Shown here one piece after another: positions 11,358 through 18,538 of a DNA stretch of 64,000 nucleotides. Location: positions 248,001 through 312,000 of the forward strand of contig CAZSSH010000004.1 in the NCBI GenBank assembly GCA_964609825.1, read 5' to 3'. Position 1 is the stretch's first letter. Each line of letters starts with the position of its first letter. Below the pieces are notes generated by a model that saw nothing but the letters and a program-made list of their open reading frames with translations, searched no databases and was not told where the DNA came from. Source of the DNA: CAZSSH01 sp964609825. GTDB taxonomy: Bacteria > Verrucomicrobiota > Lentisphaeria > Victivallales > Victivallaceae. A program made the translations under genes and the position numbers.

Positions 11358-12527
11358 ATGGCGGTAAAAAAGTCTAAGGTTGAGGAAAAGCATCCGGATA
11401 TTTCTGCTGAAGATAATTCATCCGGCGGTGTCGCGGTCAGCGACAGCAAACCCGCCCGCAAACTGGTGATTAAAAAAGTCGAAGCCGCCCCTGTTAAATT
11501 CATCCCCAAAGCTCCTCCCAAGCGCGAGTTGCCTGCGGATATCCTCCACTTTTTGGAGAGCGATGAGCCCGAGCACGTCGAGATCAAGCTCGAGCGCGCC
11601 GTGGTGACGGCCGACGCCGCCAAACCCCGTACCAAGCAGGAAAAAGACTCGGCGCGCAAAACCGCCCTCGAGAGCCGCGTCTTGGCCGGGACCAAAAACG
11701 ATACGATGAAGGTTTATATGGGCGAAATCGCCCGCATTCCTCTGGTCAATAAAAAAGAAGAAGCCGAGCTCGCCGACCGCATTCACAGTGCCGACGACCT
11801 GAGCCATGAGGACGCCCGTTCCACTTTGATCAAGGCCAACTTGCGTTTGGTGGTCAAAATTGCCCACGATTTCAAGGGCTTGGGGCTCCCGTTGCTCGAC
11901 CTGATCTCCGAGGGCAACATCGGTCTGATGCGCGCCGTCGAAAAATTTGACCCTGCCAAGGGCGCCAAATTCAGCAGCTATGCCGCGTGGTGGATCAAGC
12001 AATCCATGCGCCGCGCGCTGGCCAACCAGAGCCGCACCATCCGTATCCCGGTGCAGTCGGCGGGCAAAATCAATAAAATCAAATCGGTGCGCATGAAATT
12101 GGCCGAAGAGCTCGGCCGCGAGCCCAGCGACGCCGAAATCGCCGAGCACCTTGACTTCAGCGAGCGCACCGTCGCCGGTTTGCGTTTGGCCGATCTGCGC
12201 ACTTTTTCCTTGCATGACCCGATCCAGCAGGGCGAGGAAGGCGAATTTCAGGACATTATCCCCGACCGTCACGCGATGACGCCGGATCAGATTTTGGGCG
12301 ACGTCGAGTCAGTTTTCCGCTTGATGGACCTTTTGGAAAAGTTGGAAGAGCGCGAGCGCCGGATTTTGGAAATGCGCTTCGGGTTGCGCGGCAGCCGTCC
12401 GCTCACCTTGGAGGAAGTCAGCCAGGAGATCGGGCGCACCCGCGAGCGTGTGCGCCAGATTCAGAATCAGGCGCTGTCAAAGTTAAAGAGTTTACTGGTG
12501 GATGAGGCCGGTTTTGCGGCCGATTGA
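11358..12527 (+). CDS. rpoD: Primary RNA polymerase sigma factor, short form lacking region 1.1
   Basis: 389-aa sigma-70 group 1-like factor. After a charged, low-complexity N-terminus of about 110 residues come region 1.2 (DTMKVYMGEIARIPLV) and region 2 (LIKANLRLVVKIAHDF, then GLPLLDLISEGNIGLM, FSSYAAWWIKQSMRRALAN). Region 3 follows (RIPVQSAGKINK), then region 4 with ERERRILEMRFGL and the helix-turn-helix EEVSQEIGRTRERVRQIQNQAL. The near-identity of regions 2.4 and 4.2 to housekeeping factors, together with its genomic setting, makes this the primary sigma factor. The acidic region 1.1 of E. coli-type RpoD is absent. rpsU follows 44 bases downstream, recalling the rpsU-dnaG-rpoD operon in a rearranged form without dnaG. 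Confidence 0.93.
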   Translation: MAVKKSKVEEKHPDISAEDNSSGGVAVSDSKPARKLVIKKVEAAPVKFIPKAPPKRELPADILHFLESDEPEHVEIKLERAVVTADAAKPRTKQEKDSARKTALESRVLAGTKNDTMKVYMGEIARIPLVNKKEEAELADRIHSADDLSHEDARSTLIKANLRLVVKIAHDFKGLGLPLLDLISEGNIGLMRAVEKFDPAKGAKFSSYAAWWIKQSMRRALANQSRTIRIPVQSAGKINKIKSVRMKLAEELGREPSDAEIAEHLDFSERTVAGLRLADLRTFSLHDPIQQGEEGEFQDIIPDRHAMTPDQILGDVESVFRLMDLLEKLEERERRILEMRFGLRGSRPLTLEEVSQEIGRTRERVRQIQNQALSKLKSLLVDEAGFAAD

Positions 12528-12571
12528 GTCATAACACATTATTAATTCCAAAGCAAAGGGGGTGAAACATT

Positions 12572-12739
12572 ATGGATACTGAAGTTCGCGTCAAAAAAGG
12601 CGAAATCATCGATCGCGCTTTGCGCCGGTTGAAGAAGAAGCTTGACAAAGAAGGCACCCTCAAGGAATTGCGCAATCGCCGTCACTATGAGAAGCCCAGC
12701 GAAGTCAAACGTCGTGAGGCCAAAATGCGCCACCACTAA
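12572..12739 (+). CDS. rpsU: Small ribosomal subunit protein bS21
   Basis: 55-aa basic protein beginning MDTEVRVKKGEIIDRALRRL and ending REAKMRHH. The central block KGTLKELRNRRHYEKPS-type sequence (here EGTLKELRNRRHYEKPSEVKR) is the hallmark of bS21, which helps initiation by contacting the mRNA near the anti-Shine-Dalgarno. A strong ribosome binding site (AAAGGGGGTG) lies six bases before the ATG. It is probably co-transcribed with rpoD, and a clear terminator follows 22 bases after the stop. Confidence 0.95.
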   Translation: MDTEVRVKKGEIIDRALRRLKKKLDKEGTLKELRNRRHYEKPSEVKRREAKMRHH

Positions 12740-12760
12740 TCGTTGACTGTTGCGATTCGG

Positions 12761-12796
12761 ATGCCCTGCAAAGAAATTTGCGGGGCATTTTTTTTG
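12761..12796 (+). terminator. Intrinsic terminator after rpsU
   Basis: ATGCCCTGCAAA pairs with TTTGCGGGGCAT (one G-T pair) around a GAAA loop and is followed by a run of eight T. It ends the rpoD-rpsU unit. Confidence 0.92.
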
Positions 12797-12812
12797 TCTT
12801 AATCGGGGGGAT

Positions 12813-12845
12813 AAAAAAGGCCCGCAAAATTGCTTTTGCGGACCC
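12813..12845 (-). terminator. Intrinsic terminator of the Gly/His-rich protein gene
   Basis: On the minus strand GGTCCGCAAAA and TTTTGCGGGCC form a stem with a GCAA loop, followed by TTTTTT. It lies 25 bases beyond the stop at 12870. Confidence 0.9.
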
Positions 12846-12869
12846 TTGAGTCGGGAGAGAAAAATATTT

Positions 12870-13391
12870 CTACCGATAATAAGGCCGGTAATAGGGGCGG
12901 CAGGGCGCCACGTACACAGGAGCGACCGGTGCGACATACACGGGAGCGACCGGCGCGACGTAGACGGGGGCCACCGGGGCAACGTACGCAGGGGCGACAT
13001 AAGCGGGGGCCACCACCGGCGTTACCACGGGTGCATAAGTTACCGCGGGTGCGGCCACTACCGTGGTCGCGGGCATGACCGTGGTGCCGGTCACGACAGC
13101 CGGAGAGGCTTGATTAAAAATAGCCAAGGTATTGGCGGTCAAGCCGACAATCCCGGCGGCCAAAGCCAAGCCGCTCATATTGTCGTCGTAACAGCCGCCG
13201 CCACGCCAACCGGGTCCGGGCCCGGGCCGGGGGCCGGGGCCCCAACCGCCGCCGTGACCGCCGGGGCCATAACCGCCGCCGCCGTGGCCACCGCCGCCGT
13301 GGCCGCCGCCACCGCCGGGAGGGCCGGCAAGCAAAGATAAGCCAAGACCAGCAGCCAAAACTGCAACGACCAAAAACTTGAGACTTTTCAT
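12870..13391 (-). CDS. Secreted low-complexity Gly/His-rich and Pro/Val/Tyr-repeat protein
   Basis: 173-aa protein of unknown function. A signal peptide (MKSLKFLVVAVLAAGLGLSLLA) is followed by a Gly/His-rich tract (GGGGGHGGGGHGGGGYGPGG, then Pro-Gly repeats up to about residue 65). A short hydrophobic helix (MSGLALAAGIVGLTANTLAI, about 72-91) comes next, then a Pro/Val/Ala region ending in near-perfect PVYVAPVA octads and a Tyr/Arg tail (PYYRPYYR). The octads are encoded by 24-bp tandem repeats (12910-13012). His/Gly tracts may bind metal, and the Pro/Val/Tyr repeats suggest an elastic or cell-surface polymer. These are inferences. It has its own terminator and appears monocistronic. Confidence 0.8.
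   Translation of the reverse strand: MKSLKFLVVAVLAAGLGLSLLAGPPGGGGGHGGGGHGGGGYGPGGHGGGWGPGPRPGPGPGWRGGGCYDDNMSGLALAAGIVGLTANTLAIFNQASPAVVTGTTVMPATTVVAAPAVTYAPVVTPVVAPAYVAPAYVAPVAPVYVAPVAPVYVAPVAPVYVAPCRPYYRPYYR
12910..13012 (-). repeat. 24-bp in-frame tandem repeat (PVYVAPVA units)
   Basis: About four copies of a 24-bp unit encoding PVYVAPVA or a close variant (PAYVAP..). The first copies vary at third codon positions, so the repeat is kept at protein level. Confidence 0.8.
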
Positions 13392-13595
13392 AACCTTTTT
13401 CTTTCCTTACACAAACCGACAGCCTGCGTCGATGGACAAGTAGTTTCTTTGGGGCGGAGTCGTGCTTTACATCACAGTACTGGAGGTGTAAAATCCGGGT
13501 CTTTCTCAAAAAATCGATCTATCCGTCCAAAAACGGCAGCTCGGCAATAAGCATATTTTCGATTGGACATTAATATAATCGATTTTTCGAAAAAA

Positions 13596-14405
13596 TCAAG
13601 CCCATTTTCGCTGCCGCGCCGCTTCGTACAACAAAATGGTGGTGGCGGTGGCGACGTTTAAGGAGTCGATTTTGCCAAGCATCGGGATGCGGACTTGCAA
13701 ATCGGCGTTTTGCATCCATATTTCGGTAAGCCCGCACTGCTCGGTGCCGACGACGATGGCGACGCTCTGCGTCATATCGACATCGGTGTAAATGGTGTCG
13801 GTGTGCGGCGTCGCGGCCAAGGTTTTGATGTTGTGTTTCCGCAGCCACGCGAGCGTCGACTCGCTGTCCGCTTCGGCCAACGGGACGCTGAACAAAGCGC
13901 CGGTACTCGCCCGGATCACGTTGGGGTTATAAATATCGGTGCATTTGTCGCAAATGATGAGTCCGTCCACTCCGGCCGCGTCGGCGCTGCGCAAAATCGA
14001 GCCCAAATTGCCCGGTTTCTCCACGGCTTCGGCCACCAGATAGAGTCCGTTGGCAACGGCCGGCATCTCGTCGAGGGTGTGCCGCTTCATCCTGGCAATC
14101 GCGATCAAGCCCTCGGGGCGGTCGCGGTAGGCCATCTTTTCCAGCAATTGGGCGGTGACCTCCATGACTTTGACGCCGCTTTGGGCCAACGTATCGAGGA
14201 GCGGGAACTCGTTTTCGCCCAAAAAGTGGGCCGGGGCAAAAAAGCACTCGACGATTTCCATCCCGTACTCGCGGGCCCTCGTGAGCTCGCGGTAGCCCTC
14301 CAGCACGGTCAGTTGTTCGCGCTCGCGGTCGCGCCGGTCGCGCAGCGCGATGACGTGTTTCACGGCTTGATTTTGAGCACTGGTAATTTTGAGAAATTCC
14401 GTCAT
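13596..14405 (-). CDS. TrmH/SpoU-family RNA 2'-O-methyltransferase
   Basis: 269-aa AdoMet-dependent methyltransferase with a trefoil knot. The N-terminal part (AQNQAVKHVIALRDRRDRE) is the substrate-binding domain typical of 23S rRNA and tRNA enzymes. The C-terminal half has the three SPOUT motifs: EKPGNLGSILRSADAAG (motif 1, about 133-150), VVGTEQCGL (motif 2, about 218) and IPMLGKIDSLNVATATTILLYE (motif 3, about 238-259). The exact RNA target (RlmB-, TsnR- or TrmH-like) is not decided by sequence alone. Its ATG directly abuts the trpS stop, so it is the last gene of the lpxK-galK-trpS unit. Confidence 0.9.
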   Translation of the reverse strand: MTEFLKITSAQNQAVKHVIALRDRRDREREQLTVLEGYRELTRAREYGMEIVECFFAPAHFLGENEFPLLDTLAQSGVKVMEVTAQLLEKMAYRDRPEGLIAIARMKRHTLDEMPAVANGLYLVAEAVEKPGNLGSILRSADAAGVDGLIICDKCTDIYNPNVIRASTGALFSVPLAEADSESTLAWLRKHNIKTLAATPHTDTIYTDVDMTQSVAIVVGTEQCGLTEIWMQNADLQVRIPMLGKIDSLNVATATTILLYEAARQRKWA

Positions 14406-15368
14406 TTAGCGCAACCCCACCGCGTAACGGACTTTGGTCATTGTCTTCTCGGCCTCGACTTGCGCTTTTTCGGCGTTGGCGGCGAGGCACTGCCAGACGT
14501 AATCGACGTTGGCGGCCAACTGGTCGCGGCGTTCGCGCATCGGGCGGAAATACTCCCAGAGTTTCTCAAACAACGCTTGCTTGGCGTGACCGTAGCCGTA
14601 GTTGCCGGCGCGGTATTTGGCCTTGATATCCTCGAGTTCGGCCGGAGTCGCCACCAGTTTATAGAGGGCGACGACATTGCACTTGTCGGGGTCCTTGGGA
14701 TCCTCGAGTGGGGTGCAGTCGGTGACCACATTCATCACTGTTTTGCGGATCGCTTTTTCTTTGCCGAAAATCGGGATGGTGTTGTCATAACTTTTGGACA
14801 TCTTTTGCCCGTCGGTGCCGGGGACGATCGCCACTTCCTCGGGGATCAGCTCCTCGGGAAGGACAAAGGTGTCGCCGTAAATGGTGTTAAAGCGGATCGC
14901 AATGTCGCGCGTGATCTCCAAGTGCTGCTTTTGGTCCTTGCCCACCGGGACGAGGTTGCTCTGATAAAGCAAAATATCCGCCGCCATCAAGACGGGGTAG
15001 GAGAGTAAGCCGTTGTTGGGCGCAAAGCCTTTGGCGATTTTGTCCTTGTAACTGTGGGCGCGCTCAAGGAAGCCGACGCCGACGATATTGTTTAATATCC
15101 ACATAAGCTCGGTCACCTGCGGCACGTCGGATTGGCGGAAAAAGACCGTTTTATCCATGTCAAGGCCGCACGCCATAAAGTCGATGGCCAAGTTGAGCGT
15201 GTTTTCTCGCAGCATCTTGGGATCGGGGCTGGTGGTGAGCGAGTGATAGTCGGCAATGAACAAAAAGGACTCCCCCTTGGACTGCAAGGCGCAGGCCTGG
15301 CGCATCATGCCGAAATAATTGCCGATGTGCGGGACGCCGGAGGGCTGGATGCCGCTTAAAATACGCAT
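14406..15368 (-). CDS. trpS: Tryptophanyl-tRNA synthetase
   Basis: 320-aa class I aminoacyl-tRNA synthetase. The start at 15368 (MRILSGIQPSGVPHIGNYFG) is chosen because AAGGGA lies six bases upstream and because it places the HIGH-type signature (PHIGN) at its usual position, about residue 12. The KMSKS loop is intact (GQKMSKSYDN, about residue 190). Length matches bacterial TrpRS (about 325-335 aa). It lies between galK (17 bases upstream) and the RNA methyltransferase. Confidence 0.96.
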   Translation of the reverse strand: MRILSGIQPSGVPHIGNYFGMMRQACALQSKGESFLFIADYHSLTTSPDPKMLRENTLNLAIDFMACGLDMDKTVFFRQSDVPQVTELMWILNNIVGVGFLERAHSYKDKIAKGFAPNNGLLSYPVLMAADILLYQSNLVPVGKDQKQHLEITRDIAIRFNTIYGDTFVLPEELIPEEVAIVPGTDGQKMSKSYDNTIPIFGKEKAIRKTVMNVVTDCTPLEDPKDPDKCNVVALYKLVATPAELEDIKAKYRAGNYGYGHAKQALFEKLWEYFRPMRERRDQLAANVDYVWQCLAANAEKAQVEAEKTMTKVRYAVGLR

Positions 15369-15385
15369 GGTGAATCCCTTGGGTG

Positions 15386-16540
15386 TTAGAGTTTGTGCGA
15401 GGTCGCGCCGTCGCCGATCGAGCAAATAATGACCTCGGGCTCAATTCCGATCCGCGCCTTGAATCCGGCCTGGACGCGCTTGGCGTAGGTTTCCGCGTCG
15501 GCGGTCGCCACCAAGTGGATGGTAATGCCGCCGAAGCCGCCGCCCGACAAACGCGCGCCGAGGCCGCCCGGGATGGATTTCGCGAGCTCAACCAGATAAT
15601 CGAGCTCGGCGGTGCTGTTTTCAAAGTTGACACGGCTTGACTCATGCGACTCAAACCAGAGTCGGCCGAAGCCCTTGACATCGCCCTTTTGCAGACACTC
15701 GACGCCGCGCATCACGCGGTCTCCCTCACCCACGACGTGGGCGGCGCGGGCGTATTCGCGGGCGGTCAAGGTATCCTTGGCTTGGTCCAGCTGGGCGGGG
15801 GTGATGTCGCGCAAGGTGGTCGCGCCGGGATAAATCTTGGCCAATTTGGCGGCCGCGCTCTCACAGTCCTGACGGCGGACGTTGTACTCGGAGTCGACGA
15901 GATTGTGTTTGACCATCGAGTTAATAACGACAATCGAGTACCCCGACGGCATCTGGACGGTGCGCAGCACCTCGACGGTACGGAAATCGGACAAAATCAT
16001 CGAGTCTTTTTTGCCGAAAATCGAGCTGAATTGATCCAAGAGCCCGGATTTGAGACCCATGTAGTGGTTCTCCACCCCTTGGCCGACGCGCGCCCAGTCG
16101 GCGTTGTCGAGCTTGATGTTAAAAACTTCGCGGAAGCCGAACCCGGCGGCGATTTCCAGCGCGGCCGAGCTCGACATCCCGGCGGACAAGGGGACGGTGC
16201 TCTCAATGGCCGCGTCAAAGGCGCCGACTTTAATGCCGCGCTTGCCCAATTCGACGATCATGCCTTTGACATAATTGCTCCAGTCTTTGGGGCGGGCGGT
16301 CGCGATGTCGTTGAGGTCAAACTCTTTGACGCTCCCGTCGCGGAAGTCCTTGAGGCGGCACTTGGTCCCGCTCACCGGGGCAATGGCAAAGGCGGTATTT
16401 TGGGTCACCGCGCAACTCAGGACAAAGCCCTGATTGTAGTCGGTGTGGTTGCCGAGGATTTCGAGACGGCCGGGGGCGGCGCTCACCGCGACCGGGGCTT
16501 TGCCGTAAAATTGGGTAAATTTTTGGATCAGATCATTCAT
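15386..16540 (-). CDS. galK: Galactokinase
   Basis: 384-aa GHMP-family kinase that phosphorylates galactose to galactose-1-phosphate. The signature near the N-terminus (APGRLEILGNHTDYNQGFVL, residues about 20-39), the ATP-binding motif PLSAGMSSSAALEIA (about 113-127) and the C-terminal GARLSGGGFGGITIHLV (about 335-351) are all present. Length fits GalK. No other Leloir gene is adjacent. It lies between lpxK and trpS, so the grouping is not a dedicated gal operon. Confidence 0.95.
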   Translation of the reverse strand: MNDLIQKFTQFYGKAPVAVSAAPGRLEILGNHTDYNQGFVLSCAVTQNTAFAIAPVSGTKCRLKDFRDGSVKEFDLNDIATARPKDWSNYVKGMIVELGKRGIKVGAFDAAIESTVPLSAGMSSSAALEIAAGFGFREVFNIKLDNADWARVGQGVENHYMGLKSGLLDQFSSIFGKKDSMILSDFRTVEVLRTVQMPSGYSIVVINSMVKHNLVDSEYNVRRQDCESAAAKLAKIYPGATTLRDITPAQLDQAKDTLTAREYARAAHVVGEGDRVMRGVECLQKGDVKGFGRLWFESHESSRVNFENSTAELDYLVELAKSIPGGLGARLSGGGFGGITIHLVATADAETYAKRVQAGFKARIGIEPEVIICSIGDGATSHKL

Positions 16541-16567
16541 GACAAACTCCTTAAACCTATTTTTATT

Positions 16568-17746
16568 TTATAAGAAACAAATTCGTGAAATACACTGGTC
16601 AAAATTTTCCTGCCCGCTCAAAATGTCGATCTCGATGCGCAAATAATAGATCGGCACATCCATGCGGTCAAGACGGGGGATGCGCACCGCGTCTTTTTCG
16701 GTGGTGACGATGAACTCGGCTCCGGCAGCCTTGGCCTGATTGATGAAGTCCAAAATCTCCTGCTCGGTGTAGCGGTGATGGTCGGCGTAGTGGTCTTTGT
16801 AAATCAATTCGCCGCCCAGCTGCGACAAAAAGTTCTCAAAGCTCTCGGGGCAGGCGATGGCCGAGATGGCGGCGATTTTGGCCCCCTTGAGCTTGTCCAA
16901 TGATTCATGCTTGCCGTCGGCAAAGAGTTTCACCAAATACTGCGGGCGGTGGCAACACTCGATGATTTCGGCGCGGCGGGTGTGGCGGCGCAAAAAGTTT
17001 TTGAGGTGGCGGATGCGGCTCGAGCCGTCGGATTTGGTCAAAAAGATATAGTCGGCGCGCCGGATGTTTTTAATGGGTTCGCGCAAAATCCCACGCGGGA
17101 GCACATGCCCGTTGCCGAAGGGGTCGGTCGAGTCAACGAGTACGATGTTGATGTGCGGTTTAAGCATCAAATACTGAAAGCCGTCGTCGAGGATGATCAC
17201 ATCGGTGTTAAACTTATCCACCGCGTACAGCCCCGACTTGACGCGGTCTTTGTCGACGAGCACGGCCACTTGCTTGAGGTTGCTCGCCAGCATGTAAGGC
17301 TCGTCCCCGGCATAATCGGACTCCAGCAAAAGATTGTGACCGTCGGAGACGATTTTGGGCGGGATCTCAATTTTTTGCGCCCGGAAGCGCTGGACGAGCT
17401 TTTGCCAGAAGCTTCGCTGCTTGCTGCGGTAGCCGCGGCTTAAAATCGCCACGTTGCGCCCCTTGGCGCTCAAGGTTTTGGCAAAGACCTCCACCACCGG
17501 GGTTTTGCCGGTGCCGCCGCAGCTCAAATTGCCGATGCTCACCACCAGACATCCCAAGGCGTGATGGCGGATGATCCGTTTGTCATAAAGCCAGATCCGG
17601 AACTGGATTACCATCCGGTAAAACCGTGAGGCGATAAACAAAATATCCTGAAAAATAAGGTCGAAGCGGCTGCGGCGTTTGCCCGCCATCAGCTCGATGA
17701 AGTATTGCTCAAAATCTTCGCCTTTAAATTTAAACTTGCCTGCCAT
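16568..17746 (-). CDS. lpxK: Tetraacyldisaccharide 4'-kinase
   Basis: 392-aa lipid A pathway kinase. The start at 17746 (MAGKFKFKGEDF) is preferred over the longer frame because a TATAAT -10 box lies upstream of it at 17788-17783, inside the longer frame. A membrane-association helix region (LIFQDILFIASRFYRMVIQF) precedes the P-loop VSIGNLSCGGTGKTP (about residues 69-83). Later motifs DVIILDDGFQY and VTTEKDAVR are typical of LpxK. Its presence implies a lipid A-containing outer membrane, in agreement with a Gram-negative PVC-type organism. It heads the lpxK-galK-trpS-trmH unit. Confidence 0.93.
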   Translation of the reverse strand: MAGKFKFKGEDFEQYFIELMAGKRRSRFDLIFQDILFIASRFYRMVIQFRIWLYDKRIIRHHALGCLVVSIGNLSCGGTGKTPVVEVFAKTLSAKGRNVAILSRGYRSKQRSFWQKLVQRFRAQKIEIPPKIVSDGHNLLLESDYAGDEPYMLASNLKQVAVLVDKDRVKSGLYAVDKFNTDVIILDDGFQYLMLKPHINIVLVDSTDPFGNGHVLPRGILREPIKNIRRADYIFLTKSDGSSRIRHLKNFLRRHTRRAEIIECCHRPQYLVKLFADGKHESLDKLKGAKIAAISAIACPESFENFLSQLGGELIYKDHYADHHRYTEQEILDFINQAKAAGAEFIVTTEKDAVRIPRLDRMDVPIYYLRIEIDILSGQENFDQCISRICFL

Positions 17747-17782
17747 AATCCGTTGATTGTTGTTGCGTTTGCCCGTGCGCGT

Positions 17783-17811
17783 ATTATATAAGATAGCCCG
17801 ATAAGACGGTT
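17783..17811 (-). promoter_or_regulatory. Probable lpxK promoter
   Basis: Minus-strand TATAAT at 17788-17783, 37 bases before the chosen ATG. The -35 region (AACCGT) is weak. It diverges from the promoter at 17849. Confidence 0.5.
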
Positions 17812-17848
17812 TCTGCAAATCCAAGACGGATATTTCCCCAAAAATATC

Positions 17849-17877
17849 TTGCATTTTGCCGCCGGACACGCTATATT
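17849..17877 (+). promoter_or_regulatory. Promoter of flavodoxin-like gene
   Basis: TTGCAT (17849-17854), a 17-base spacer and TATATT (17872-17877), 37 bases before the ATG at 17915. Confidence 0.6.
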
Positions 17878-17914
17878 GAAAACAAGGGTTAACTTTTTCA
17901 AGCCAAGGAGTTTT

Positions 17915-18535
17915 ATGATGAAAGTATTATTGATCAACGGGAGCGCCCGGCCCAACGGGTGCACTTTTACCGCCTTAAGCGAAGTGGCGAACACCTTAAA
18001 GGGCGAAAATATCGAGACTCAGATTTTTCACATCGGCAACCGCGAAATTCACGGCTGCATTGCCTGCGGCAAGTGCGTCGACACCAAAAAATGCATTTTT
18101 ACCGATGACCGGGTCAATGAGTGCATCGATCTCGCCCGTGACGCCGACGGGATCATTGTGGGGTCGCCGGTGTATTATGCCGGGCCCAACGGTGTGTTGT
18201 GCTCGTTTCTGGACCGGATGTTTTTTTTGAAGCACGGGCTCTATGCTTATAAGCCCGCGGCCGCGGTGGTGAGCTGCCGCCGGGGGGGCGCGAGTGCGAC
18301 CTTTGACCGGCTTAACAAATATTTCACCATCTCCTCGATGCCGGTGGTGTCGTCGCAGTACTGGAACTCGGTGCACGGCAACACCCCCGACGAGGTCCGT
18401 CAGGATTTGGAGGGGTTGCAAGTCATGCGCACCTTGGGCCGCAACATGGCGTGGCTGTTAAAATCCATCAGCATCGCCGGCTTGCCTTTGCCGGTCTCCA
18501 ACGAGCCGCCTCAAAGAACCAACTTCATCCGGTAA
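17915..18535 (+). CDS. Flavodoxin-fold NAD(P)H-dependent FMN reductase / iron-sulfur flavoprotein-like
   Basis: 206-aa protein of the NADPH-dependent FMN reductase family. The start at 17915 follows AAGGAG with ideal spacing. The N-terminal FMN phosphate loop (LLINGSARPNGCTFTAL) is followed by HGCIACGKCVDTKKCIF (about residues 47-63). These closely spaced cysteines resemble the compact cluster motif of archaeal-type iron-sulfur flavoproteins. GSPVYYAGPNGVLCSFLDRMF is the second FMN-contact region. It probably carries electrons or reduces an unknown acceptor. It is monocistronic, diverging from lpxK. Confidence 0.85.
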   Translation: MMKVLLINGSARPNGCTFTALSEVANTLKGENIETQIFHIGNREIHGCIACGKCVDTKKCIFTDDRVNECIDLARDADGIIVGSPVYYAGPNGVLCSFLDRMFFLKHGLYAYKPAAAVVSCRRGGASATFDRLNKYFTISSMPVVSSQYWNSVHGNTPDEVRQDLEGLQVMRTLGRNMAWLLKSISIAGLPLPVSNEPPQRTNFIR

Positions 18536-18538
18536 ATC

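Noticed and set aside
12600..13391. Plus-strand frames opposite the Gly/His-rich protein
   Set aside because: They are mirror images of the repetitive codons; the minus-strand frame has a signal peptide and its own terminator.
17746..17869. Longer N-terminus for lpxK
   Set aside because: The extra 41 codons contain the TATAAT box that most likely starts the transcript, and LpxK family proteins do not need them.
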